From Frigoribacterium sp. PhB160 (lineage in GTDB: Bacteria > Actinomycetota > Actinomycetes > Actinomycetales > Microbacteriaceae): 64,000 nt of DNA. Below are positions 51,594 to 58,681 of this stretch, one piece after another (within the stretch, counting starts at the first letter, position 1; each line of letters begins with the position of its first letter). The DNA is taken from positions 471,557 through 535,556 of the forward strand of contig NZ_RKIE01000001.1 of the NCBI RefSeq assembly GCF_003751785.1. Direction: 5' to 3'. The notes under the pieces were generated by a model. That model was not told the origin of the DNA. It did no database searches and worked only from the letters and a program-made list of their open reading frames with translations. The position numbers were made by a program, and so were the translations under genes.

Positions 51594-52636
51594 AGCGCCC
51601 GCAGCTTCGCGCGGCGGACGATCCAGATGAAGAACGGCGCGCCGATCAGGGCGGTGACGATGCCGACGTCGATCTCGGCCGGCCGGGCGACGACGCGCCC
51701 GACGACGTCCGACGCGGTCAGCAGCACGGCGCCGGCGACGGCGGAGAACGGCAGCAGCCAGCGGTGGTCGACACCGGTCAGCAGGCGGCAGGCGTGGGGC
51801 ACGACGAGTCCGACGAAGCCGATCGGGCCGGTGACGGCGGTGGCCGCGCCGCAGAGCACCACGGCGCCGAGGGCGGCCGCGCCCCGGGCGACGGCGACGC
51901 GCTCGCCGAGCCCGGCCGCGAGCTCGTCGCCGAGGGCGAGCGAGTTGAGCGCCTTGGCCGAGAGCAGGCAGACGACGAGCCCGACGGCGAGGAACGGCAG
52001 CACCTGCCCGAGGCTCGCGAAGGTGCCGCCGCCGACTCCGCCGATCTGCCACGAGCGGATGTTCGCCGCGATGTCGCCGCGGGGCAGCGCGACGGCGGTG
52101 ATGAACGAGGCGAGGGCGGCGGAGGTGGCCGCGCCGGCGAGCGCCAGCTTGAGCGGCGTGGCGCCGCCGCGGCCCAGGGAGCCGACGGCGTACACGAACA
52201 GGGCCGTGCCTCCGGCGCCGGCGATGGCGACCCAGACGATGCTCGTCGACGCGCTGAGGCCGAAGAACGCCAGGCCTGCGACGACCGCGAGGGAGGCGCC
52301 GGTGTTGACCCCGAGGATCCCCGGGTCGGCGAGGGGGTTGCGCGTGACGCCCTGCATGACGGCGCCGGCGACGGCGAGGGCCGCCCCCGCGGCGGCGGCG
52401 AGGAGCGTGCGCGGGATGCGCTTCGCGACCGACGCGCGGTCGAAGCCGTCGGTCGCCCCGCCGAGCGCGGCCACGACGTCGTCGAGCGGCACCGCGCGGG
52501 TGCCGATCGCGAGCGAGAGCAGCATCACGACGACGAGCGCGCCCAGCAGCGCGAGCAGCCAGGCGGCACGCAGCCGCCTCGGGCGTCGCACGGGGGCGAC
52601 GACCGAGGCGGCGGCGGGGGTGGTGGTCAGGGTCAC
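51590..52636 (-). CDS. Siderophore ABC transporter permease (FecCD type)
   Basis: A permease of 348 aa from GTG at 52636, overlapping the binding-protein stop. Signatures: RIPRTLLAAAAGAALAVAGA with VMQGVTRNPLADPGILGVNT, GPIGFVGLVVPHACRLLTGV, and the C-terminus VTALIGAPFFIWIVRRAK. This copy keeps the PHA-C-R-x-L-x-G-x-D-H-R motif that contacts the ATPase, lost in its partner. It forms a heterodimer with the 50514 product. Confidence 0.93.
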   Translation of the reverse strand: MTLTTTPAAASVVAPVRRPRRLRAAWLLALLGALVVVMLLSLAIGTRAVPLDDVVAALGGATDGFDRASVAKRIPRTLLAAAAGAALAVAGAVMQGVTRNPLADPGILGVNTGASLAVVAGLAFFGLSASTSIVWVAIAGAGGTALFVYAVGSLGRGGATPLKLALAGAATSAALASFITAVALPRGDIAANIRSWQIGGVGGGTFASLGQVLPFLAVGLVVCLLSAKALNSLALGDELAAGLGERVAVARGAAALGAVVLCGAATAVTGPIGFVGLVVPHACRLLTGVDHRWLLPFSAVAGAVLLTASDVVGRVVARPAEIDVGIVTALIGAPFFIWIVRRAKLRAL

Positions 52637-53664
52637 GACTTCGCGGCGGCTCCGTCGAGGAGGTCGGCGTACTCGTCGAGGATCCACGGGATCGACAGCG
52701 GGGTCGGGTTCGCGGCGGTGCCGATCGGGCCGGTGCTCGGCAGCGCGACGACGGCCTCGGTCGCGACGGCCGGCATCTGCGACAGGACGGGGTCGCCCTC
52801 GAGGGTCGAGACGAGCTCCTCGTCGCCGTAGGTGACGATGATGTCGACGTCGTCGAAGGTGTCGGCCGTCTCGGCGCTCTGGGTCAGCGAGAACAGCTCG
52901 GTCGAGTCGGAGGCGTCGCTGATGCTCTGCGGCTGCTGCAGGCCGAGGTCCTCGAAGAACTGCACGCGGGTGTCGTGCGTCGTGTAGAAGCTGACCTCGC
53001 TGAGGTCGGTCGTGTCGACGTGCGTGAGGAACATCGCGGTCTTGTCGGCGAGGGCGGGGTGCGCCGCGGCGACGTCGGCGATCTCGGCCTCGAGGTCGGA
53101 GACGAGCTGCTCGCCCTCGGCGGCCATGCCCATGCCCGTGCTGTTGAGCTCGATCATCTCGCGCCACGAGGTGCCCCAGGCGGTCTCGGGGTAGGCGACG
53201 ACGGGGGCGATCTCGCTGAGCGTGTCGTAGTCCTCCTGCGTCAGGCCCGAGTAGGCGGCGAGGATCACGTCGGGCGCGGTGTCGGCCACGGCCTCGAAGT
53301 CGATGCCGTCGGTCTCGTCGAAGAGCACGGGGGCCTCGCCGCCGAGCTCGTCGAGCTTCTCCGAGACCCAGGGCAGGATCCCGTCGCCGTCGTCGTCGCC
53401 GAAGGTCGCGGCGGCCATGCCGACGGGCACGACGCCGAGGGCCAGCGGCACCTCCTGGTTCGCCCAGTTGACGGTGGCGACGCGCTCGGGCTTCTCGTCG
53501 ATGGTCGTGGTGCCGAGGGCGTGCTCGATCGTGATCGGCGTGAAGGCGTCGTCGCCGCCGGAGGCGACGTCGTCGGAGCCGCCGGCGGGGGCGGAGCAGG
53601 CGGTGAGGCCGAGGGCGAGGGCGGACGCTGCGCCGAGGGCGAGCAGTCGCGTGGTGCGGGACAT
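52633..53664 (-). CDS. Siderophore-binding lipoprotein
   Basis: A binding protein of 343 aa from ATG at 53664, GGAACCC ahead. The lipobox is ALGLTACSAP. The type III (FhuD/FepB) fold is shown by ITIEHALGTTTIDEKPERVA, WANQEVPLALGVVPVGMAAA, TAPDVILAAYSGLTQEDYDT, LSEIAPVVAYPETAWGTSW and a C-terminal FDDVDIIVTYGDEE. It captures a ferric siderophore and feeds the FecCD permeases. It leads the operon and has an IdeR/DmdR-like box upstream. Confidence 0.93.
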   Translation of the reverse strand: MSRTTRLLALGAASALALGLTACSAPAGGSDDVASGGDDAFTPITIEHALGTTTIDEKPERVATVNWANQEVPLALGVVPVGMAAATFGDDDGDGILPWVSEKLDELGGEAPVLFDETDGIDFEAVADTAPDVILAAYSGLTQEDYDTLSEIAPVVAYPETAWGTSWREMIELNSTGMGMAAEGEQLVSDLEAEIADVAAAHPALADKTAMFLTHVDTTDLSEVSFYTTHDTRVQFFEDLGLQQPQSISDASDSTELFSLTQSAETADTFDDVDIIVTYGDEELVSTLEGDPVLSQMPAVATEAVVALPSTGPIGTAANPTPLSIPWILDEYADLLDGAAAKS

Positions 53665-53807
53665 GGGTTCCTTCCGTGACGTGCAGGGCTTCCGCGCACG
53701 GCGACGCGATCGCTGTCGGGAGGGCGCACGGAGGGCACGCCGCGTCGACGGACGGCCCCGCCGGTCGCTGTGGTGACCGGGGCGGGGACTCACGGGTGAT
53801 CGCCGTG

Positions 53808-53826
53808 TTAGGTGTGCCTTACCTTA
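53808..53826. promoter_or_regulatory. IdeR/DmdR-like iron box
   Basis: TTAGGTGTGCCTTACCTTA matches 14 of 19 positions of the actinobacterial iron box TTAGGTTAGGCTAACCTAA. It lies 144 bases upstream of the siderophore-binding protein start and overlaps the final codons of the glycosyltransferase gene. It predicts iron-dependent repression of the 53664-49660 operon. Confidence 0.75.
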
Positions 53827-54655
53827 GCTGGACGCCGCGGCGATCGGCAACACCCGATGTCCCGAGGCGACGCCGCACCACGGCGCGCAGCCGCCGGGCG
53901 ACCCGTCGCCGCGGGTGCTCCTCCGGCCAGTGCGCGTACACCGAGTGGAAGCCGCGACGCACCCGTACGGAGAAGTCGCCGGTGCGGAAGGGGCGAGCCG
54001 AGACGCGCATGCCGAGGCGGTGGTCGTACCGGATCCGCGCCTCCGGGCCGAGGTGGAACGAGAGGTCGATGTCGTCGTGCATCAGCGCGTCGTCGCGGTG
54101 GACCTCGCCGCGCACCCGCAGCCAGTCGTCGCGGCGGAAGGCGCAGTTCGAGCCGAAGAGGGGCACGTGCCCCAGCGCGAGCGAGACGGCCACGACGTAG
54201 GCGCCGAGGTAGAGCGCTGCCCCGACCCGCCGCAGCAGCACGGGGCCGTCGGTGAACCGGGCGCCGCCGGTGAGGGCGACGAGCCCGGGGTCGAGGTCGA
54301 AGCGCTCGCGGACGCGGGCGATCCAGTCGACCGGGGCCTCGCAGTCGGCGTCGAGGCGGGCGACGACGTCGCCGGTGGCGGAGTCGTAGCCGGCGGCGCT
54401 CGCCGCGCTGACGCCGGGCACCGGCTCGACGACGACGCGGGCGCCGGCCGCGCGGGCCACCGCGGCGGTGTCGTCGCTCGAGGCGTTGTCCACGACGACG
54501 ATCTCGTCGGGCGGCGAGGTCTGGGCGGCGAGCGACTCGAGGCAGCGCCGCAGCAGGACGGCGTCGTCGCGGCACGGGATGACGACCGAGACCGTCGTCG
54601 GGCGACCGGCGGGGGCCCGCTCGCCCGGGGGCCTGGTCTCGCTCGTCGTGGTCAT
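53819..54655 (-). CDS. Glycosyltransferase family 2
   Basis: A protein of 278 aa starting MTTTSETRPPGERAPAGRP. The GT-A fold is clear: VSVVIPCRDDAVLLRRCLES, EIVVVDNASSDDTAAVARAA, the metal-binding VARLDADCEAPVDW, FGSNCAFRRDDWLRV and ALMHDDIDLSFHL. No membrane helix beyond a weak one near 180-200 is seen. It transfers a sugar from an NDP donor to an unknown acceptor. Its stop codon lies within the iron box of the next operon. It is divergent from a mannosyltransferase-like gene. Confidence 0.88.
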   Translation of the reverse strand: MTTTSETRPPGERAPAGRPTTVSVVIPCRDDAVLLRRCLESLAAQTSPPDEIVVVDNASSDDTAAVARAAGARVVVEPVPGVSAASAAGYDSATGDVVARLDADCEAPVDWIARVRERFDLDPGLVALTGGARFTDGPVLLRRVGAALYLGAYVVAVSLALGHVPLFGSNCAFRRDDWLRVRGEVHRDDALMHDDIDLSFHLGPEARIRYDHRLGMRVSARPFRTGDFSVRVRRGFHSVYAHWPEEHPRRRVARRLRAVVRRRLGTSGVADRRGVQLR

Positions 54656-54760
54656 CGCCGTCCATCCTGCCCGCGGGCACCTGTGCCGGGCCCGTCCCGC
54701 GACGCGTGACCGGGGTACGCGCGACCAGGTCGCACACGACCCGTCTGGTTGGGTGGTCGG

Positions 54761-56011
54761 ATGACTCGGGCCGCGACGACGGAGCGCGAGGAGGCGCGGG
54801 CCGACCCCCGGCGCCCGCTCGCCGCCGCGGTCGTGCGCCTCCTCGTCGTCTACGTCGGGGCCCGCGTGGCGACGGGTGCGCTCCTCGCCCTGGCCTGGGC
54901 GCTCTCGCGCCCCGGTGCGCCCCTCGCCGCGCTGTCGATGAACGACGGCCGGCCGGGGCTCGGCGGGTTCCTCTCGGCCTGGGACGGTCGCTGGTTCGAG
55001 AGCATCGCCTCCGGCGGGTACCCCACGGAGCTGCCGCGCGGCGACGACGGGGCCGTCGTCAAGAACGAGTGGGCCTTCCTGCCGCTCTTCCCCCTGCTCG
55101 TGAGGGGGCTGTCGTGGGCCACCGGCGGGTCGTTCGTCGTCGTGGGCAGCGCCGTGGCCGTCGTGGCGGGCGCCGTCGCGACGGTGCTGCTCTACCTGCT
55201 CGTGCGCGACCGCGTCGGCGACCGCGAGGGCCGTCACGCCGCCGTGCTGTTCGCCGTCGGGCCGATGTCGTTCCTGCTGCAGGTGCCGTACGCCGAGGCG
55301 CTCTCGCTCGCCCTCGTCTTCGGGGCGCTGCTCGCCCTCTCGCGGGGGGCCTGGGGCTGGTTCGCCCTCTGCGGCGTGCTCGCCGCGCTGACGCGGCCCG
55401 GAGCGCTCGCGCTGGCGGCGGCCCTCGTCGGCATGACGCTCTGGACCCTCTGGCGGGCCAGGGCGGCTCGCGGCGACGGTGCCGACCGCGCCCACGGCCG
55501 GCTCGTCCTGACCGCCGGCGAGCTCGCCCGCCGCGGCGGGGCGGCGCTCGCCGTGGCCCTGGCCGGGGTCGCCTGGCCCGTCGTCTGCGCGGTCGTCACC
55601 GGCGAGGCCGACGGGTACCTCGAGACCGAGTCGTCGTGGTGGCGGGACTACGGCGTCGGCCACGACGGCTTCGTCCCGTTCACGCCGTGGTTCGCGTTCG
55701 CCGCGGCGTGGCTCGGCCCGTGGGGCGTCGTGGTCGTCGCGCTCGCGGTGGTCGGCATGCTCGCCGGCATCGTGGCGGGGTGGCGCCGCGTCGGATCGAC
55801 GATCGCGCTCTGGACCCTCGCCTACGCGGGCTTCCTCGTCGCGGTGTTCCTCCCGCAGCAGAGCAGCTTCCGCCTGCTGATGCCCCTCGCCCCGCAGCTG
55901 GGGCACCCGGCGCTCAGCGCGACCCGGGCACGCAGGACGGCCACCGTGGTCGGGGCTGCTGCCCTGACCCCGGTGGCCGTGGTGCTGTTCTGGGTGGTGT
56001 GGCCCGCGTGA
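54761..56011 (+). CDS. PIG-V-like membrane mannosyltransferase
   Basis: A membrane protein of 416 aa from ATG at 54761; a GTG 12 bases earlier is an alternative. About nine to ten helices. The motif FLSAWDGRWFESIASGGYP after TM1, then NEWAFLPLFPLLVRGLSWAT, matches the W-D-x-x-W-Y-x-x-I-A-x-x-G-Y signature of PIG-V/GT-C mannosyltransferases that use polyprenyl-phosphate mannose. In actinobacteria these act in cell-envelope glycan or glycoprotein synthesis. It may cooperate with the divergent GT2 enzyme, which is inference from adjacency. Confidence 0.82.
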   Translation: MTRAATTEREEARADPRRPLAAAVVRLLVVYVGARVATGALLALAWALSRPGAPLAALSMNDGRPGLGGFLSAWDGRWFESIASGGYPTELPRGDDGAVVKNEWAFLPLFPLLVRGLSWATGGSFVVVGSAVAVVAGAVATVLLYLLVRDRVGDREGRHAAVLFAVGPMSFLLQVPYAEALSLALVFGALLALSRGAWGWFALCGVLAALTRPGALALAAALVGMTLWTLWRARAARGDGADRAHGRLVLTAGELARRGGAALAVALAGVAWPVVCAVVTGEADGYLETESSWWRDYGVGHDGFVPFTPWFAFAAAWLGPWGVVVVALAVVGMLAGIVAGWRRVGSTIALWTLAYAGFLVAVFLPQQSSFRLLMPLAPQLGHPALSATRARRTATVVGAAALTPVAVVLFWVVWPA

Positions 56012-56071
56012 CGCGGGCGGTCTCGACGGCCGCCCCGCGCCTCCTCGTGTCGGTGGGGCGGGGGAGGCGTG

Positions 56072-56524
56072 TCAGACCTTCGAGACCGACTGCGACGAGA
56101 TGACGGTGCTGAGCCCCTCGAGGAAGGCGCGCACGGCCTCGGCCTGGTCGTCGGGCACGTTCATCAGGTAGTCGCGCACCGGCGGCACCGTCGTCGGGGC
56201 GTCGCACGCGGCCTGGCCGTCGGCGGTCGTCGCGATGATCTTGCGGCGGCGGTCGGCGGGGTGGACGGAGATCTCGATGAGGCCGGCGTCCTCCATGCGG
56301 TGCAGGAGGTTCGACACGGCCGGGGTCGTGAACCCGAGGCGGGTCGCGAGGACGCCCGGCGTCATGGGCTCGTCGGTGCCCTCCGCCGCGAGGACCAGGG
56401 CCAGGGCGTCTCGCTCGGTGCGCGGCAGACCCGCCGCGGACTCGGAGCGGAAGAGGCGCTGCTCGGCGATGCGGTAGCTCTCGAGCGCAGTGAAGAGCTT
56501 CGCGGCCTGGATGCGTTGGGGCAT
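56072..56524 (-). CDS. MarR family transcriptional regulator
   Basis: A regulator of 150 aa from ATG at 56524, CGAGGACC ahead. Winged helix: LPRTERDALALVLAAEGTDE, MTPGVLATRLGFTTPAVSNL, LHRMEDAGLIEISVHPADRR, KIIATTADGQAA; C-terminal dimer helices follow. It is the last gene on the minus strand after four tiny coupled genes (57106-56612) with 87 bases between, so it is probably co-transcribed and controls them. The BLUF photoreceptor gene lies just beyond them. Ligand unknown. Confidence 0.9.
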   Translation of the reverse strand: MPQRIQAAKLFTALESYRIAEQRLFRSESAAGLPRTERDALALVLAAEGTDEPMTPGVLATRLGFTTPAVSNLLHRMEDAGLIEISVHPADRRRKIIATTADGQAACDAPTTVPPVRDYLMNVPDDQAEAVRAFLEGLSTVISSQSVSKV

Positions 56525-56611
56525 TGTGCTGGTCCTCGGTGATCAGGTGAGGCGGGACTGCTAGAGGTGGTGCGGGTCGTGCCGGTGGTGCGTGGTGCGT
56601 GGTGCTGCCGG

Positions 56612-56701
56612 TCAGTCGAGGTCGTCGTCCTCGACGGTCGTGTCGAAGTAGGGGGTGTGGTCGGTGCCCTCGGGGGCGAGCGCACGGGCGGCGAAGTTCA
56701 T
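56612..56701 (-). CDS. Mini-protein 4 of the coupled operon (29 aa)
   Basis: ATG at 56701 overlaps the stop of the previous gene (ATGA) and opens 29 codons: MNFAARALAPEGTDHTPYFD then TTVEDDDLD. All but one of its third codon positions are G or C, strong evidence of coding. The product is acidic at its end, has no membrane segment and no cysteine. No known family. A stretch of GTGGTGC repeats (about 56568-56605) lies between its stop and the MarR gene. Confidence 0.7.
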   Translation of the reverse strand: MNFAARALAPEGTDHTPYFDTTVEDDDLD

Positions 56702-56853
56702 CGGCCGATCCCCGCGTTCGTCGAGGTGAGGGTCGTCTCGTCGACGCTGAAGTCGTCGGACGAGAGGGCGTCGATGCCGATGCGGCCGCCGAGGGCGGAC
56801 GAGACGGCGGCGACGAGGTGCTCGTGGCTGAGGCTGCGCAGGTCGAGGGACAT
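56698..56853 (-). CDS. Mini-protein 3 of the coupled operon (51 aa)
   Basis: ATG at 56853, two bases after the previous stop, opens 51 codons starting MSLDLRSLSHEHLVAAVSSA and ending TTLTSTNAGIGR. GC3 is almost total. The first half is predicted helical, the second is Ser/Asp/Thr-rich (DALSSDDFSVDETTL). The segment AAVSSAL resembles AAVSSAF in mini-protein 2, suggesting the two are related by duplication. Function unknown; a regulatory or precursor peptide are options. Confidence 0.72.
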   Translation of the reverse strand: MSLDLRSLSHEHLVAAVSSALGGRIGIDALSSDDFSVDETTLTSTNAGIGR

Positions 56854-56855
56854 GG

Positions 56856-56966
56856 TCACGCCGCCTGGGTCCCGGAGGCCGGCTCGAAGAGGTCGGCCAG
56901 GTCGAGCGGCTGGGTCATCGGGAGGTCGTCGGCCGAGAAGGCGGACGAGACGGCCGCGGCGCTCAC
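56856..56966 (-). CDS. Mini-protein 2 of the coupled operon (36 aa)
   Basis: GTG at 56966 overlaps the stop of mini-protein 1 (GTGA) and opens 36 codons: VSAAAVSSAFSADDLPMTQP then LDLADLFEPASGTQAA. An internal ATG at codon 17 would give 20 residues, but the coupling and the AAVSSA similarity to mini-protein 3 favour the GTG. Acidic, predicted helical, no membrane segment. Confidence 0.62.
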   Translation of the reverse strand: MSAAAVSSAFSADDLPMTQPLDLADLFEPASGTQAA

Positions 56967-57106
56967 GCGCCGGCTCCGACGGCCACGAGCATGGCCGCGA
57001 TCAGCGTGCCGCAGGCGGCGAGGGCCGACGTCGCGATGACGAGGAGGGTGACCTGGCGGTCCTTCTCCCTGACCTCGGAGAAGGGCGAGTTGTGGATGAT
57101 GCTCAT
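56963..57106 (-). CDS. Mini-protein 1 of the coupled operon (47 aa, one TM)
   Basis: ATG at 57106 opens 47 codons: MSIIHNSPFSEVREKDRQVT then one hydrophobic helix (LLVIATSALAACGTLIAAML) and VAVGAGA. A single-pass membrane peptide with a charged cytoplasmic N-terminus. GC3 is near total. It leads the operon of four small genes and follows an AT-richer promoter region (57107-57240). Similar size and layout occur in regulatory small membrane proteins, but I recognise no family. Confidence 0.72.
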   Translation of the reverse strand: MSIIHNSPFSEVREKDRQVTLLVIATSALAACGTLIAAMLVAVGAGA

Positions 57107-57196
57107 GTCGTGCTCGTTCCTGACAGCCCTGCGCTGTCGTCGGTGGTTCGATCACTCCCGCTGCCAGCGGGGGCAGTACCGCCGTGAATCGGTACG

Positions 57197-57240
57197 AGGG
57201 AGATGCTTACACAAACTCCCTAACGCGTCTAGCTAGTTCG
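57197..57240 (-). promoter_or_regulatory. Promoter/operator region of the mini-protein operon
   Basis: This is the most AT-rich patch in the neighbourhood. AGGGAG (57197-57202) and CTCCCT (57216-57221) are inverted repeats around 13 bases; CTAGCTAG (57229-57236) is an 8-bp palindrome. On the minus strand TAGACG and TAAGCA, 16 bases apart, can be read as -35 and -10. It lies about 90-135 bases before mini-protein 1, within the 308-base gap 57107-57414 that otherwise holds only the BLUF terminator. Confidence 0.45.
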
Positions 57241-57362
57241 ACGAGGGATGCGCTGGGCGGACAACGGACGTCGTCGAGGTGCGCGGAACGGACAGCGCGG
57301 CTCCCGACCCCGGGCTGCCGGCCCCGACCGTCGGTCGGGGGAAGGACGTCCCGGACGCGACC

Positions 57363-57393
57363 GACGCCCCCGTCCGCAGGGACCGGGGGCGTC
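57363..57393 (-). terminator. Terminator after the BLUF gene
   Basis: GACGCCCCCG pairs with CGGGGGCGTC over 10 bp, with inner TCC/GGA pairing. It lies 22 bases beyond the BLUF stop, separating that gene from the mini-protein operon, so the two are distinct transcripts. Confidence 0.65.
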
Positions 57394-57414
57394 AGGTGGA
57401 AAGGGCGCGAGGGG

Positions 57415-57843
57415 TCAGGCGGGCGTGGGCTCGGCCGAGCTGAGGTACGCGAGCATGCTGTGCACGGCGGTCTGCAGGTCGGGCACGCCGGTGCCGTCGT
57501 CGGCGGCGCCGGTCACGCGGCGGTAGCCGGGGATGTCCTCTGCGGCCGTGTCGACGCTCGTGCGGTAGCCCATGGTCCACTGCGGGAAGCGGCGCTCGGC
57601 GATGGTCTCGCGCTGGACGACCTCGACGTCGGCGTGGCGCGGGTCGGCCGCGATGATCGCGTACCGCTCGTCGACGACGTCCTCCGGCCCCTCGAGCACC
57701 TGGACGAAGCGGCCCTGCTCGTGCATGAGGAAGCCCGTCAGGTCGCGACGGCGGTTGTTCGCCCGGCTGTTCATGAGCAGCTCGGCGAGGTCGCCGTCCG
57801 AGAAGGGGGACGAGGCGACGCTGGTGTAGACGAGGGAGATCAT
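57415..57843 (-). CDS. BLUF-domain blue-light sensor
   Basis: A protein of 142 aa, MISLVYTSVASSPFSDGDLA at the start. All the flavin-site residues of BLUF photoreceptors are in place: Tyr6, Asn30, Gln48 (FVQVLEG), and Trp89 and Met91 (FPQWTMGYR), with the conserved RRRDLTGFL and QGRFVQVLEGPEDVV. There is no output domain, so it is a short stand-alone BLUF that must signal by binding a partner. The ATG has a weak GGAAGG; a much stronger AGAAAGGAGGTG lies 97 bases upstream (57940-57951), perhaps for a leader. The next genes downstream are four mini-proteins and a MarR repressor. Confidence 0.93.
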   Translation of the reverse strand: MISLVYTSVASSPFSDGDLAELLMNSRANNRRRDLTGFLMHEQGRFVQVLEGPEDVVDERYAIIAADPRHADVEVVQRETIAERRFPQWTMGYRTSVDTAAEDIPGYRRVTGAADDGTGVPDLQTAVHSMLAYLSSAEPTPA

Positions 57844-58082
57844 GGGATCGGGGGGCCTTCCGGGTGGCGCAGCGTGGCGCAGGGAGCGGGGCGCGCAGGG
57901 CGTAGGTCCCTTTCTATCGTGCTGCGGGCCGTCGGGGTACACCTCCTTTCTGGGGGTCAGCGTCCGGGGCGGTCCCGGACAGCGGTGCGGTGGTGCGCCC
58001 GGCGTGCCCTCGACCGGAGACGGAGGCCGTGCCACGATGAGCGCGCGCCCGACCCGGCGCACCCCGATCGAGAGGCGAGACC

Positions 58083-58526
58083 ATGGCGACCGACGACGGC
58101 TTCACGAAGGAGGAGCGCGCGGCGATGAAGCAGCGCGCCGCCGAGCTCCGCGCCCAGGCGAAGCGCGAGAAGGCGGCCGACAAGGCCGCCGCCGACCTGC
58201 AGGACGTCCTCGACGCGATCGCCGCCATGCGCGACGACGAACGGCCGATCGGGCAGATGGTGCACGACGTCGTGCTCGAGCACGCCCCGGGCCTCGCCCC
58301 GAAGACCTGGTACGGCTTCCCCGCGTACGCGCGGGAGGACGGCAAGACCGTCGCGTTCTTCCAGCCGGGCGCCAAGTTCGGCAGCCGGTACGGGACGCTG
58401 GGCTTCTCCGACAGCGCGCGGCTCGACGACGGCCCGCTGTGGCCGACGTCCTACGCCGTGACGGCGGCCGACGACGAGACCCGCGCCGCGGTCGCCGAGC
58501 TGATCCGCCGGGCCGCGGGCGACTGA
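58083..58526 (+). CDS. DUF1801 family protein
   Basis: A protein of 147 aa from ATG at 58083, GAGAGGCGAGACC ahead. A basic helical N-terminus (MKQRAAELRAQAKREKAADK) precedes the DUF1801 core: MVHDVVLEHAPGLAPKTWYG, FPAYAREDGKTVAFFQPGAK, FGSRYGTLGFSDSARLDDGP and LWPTSYAVTAA. The domain is related to frataxin-like or YdhG-type proteins of unknown role. It is divergent from the BLUF gene with 239 bases between that hold no other supported gene. A hairpin follows. Confidence 0.85.
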   Translation: MATDDGFTKEERAAMKQRAAELRAQAKREKAADKAAADLQDVLDAIAAMRDDERPIGQMVHDVVLEHAPGLAPKTWYGFPAYAREDGKTVAFFQPGAKFGSRYGTLGFSDSARLDDGPLWPTSYAVTAADDETRAAVAELIRRAAGD

Positions 58527-58543
58527 GCCGGCGGGCCCGGCCC

Positions 58544-58569
58544 GCGTGTACCCCTCCCGGGGGACACGC
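58544..58569 (+). terminator. Hairpin after DUF1801 gene
   Basis: GCGTGT pairs with ACACGC and CCCC with GGGG across one bulged base, 17 bases beyond the stop. A reasonable terminator before the sugar transporter operon. Confidence 0.55.
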
Positions 58570-58681
58570 AGGCCGCGTCGGAGTTGGCTGAGCCGCGTCG
58601 CCGTCGTCCGTCCCCGAGGACGTCGCGTCGTCGCCCCGCCCACACCGACGCGCCACCGACCGCACCAGCGGAGGAGCTCAC

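Noticed and set aside
57940..57951. AGAAAGGAGGTG on the minus strand resembling the 16S rRNA 3' end complement
   Set aside because: Only 12 bases match, as expected for an ideal Shine-Dalgarno site. No rRNA sequence surrounds it. No start codon lies at normal spacing, so I mention it only as a possible leader.
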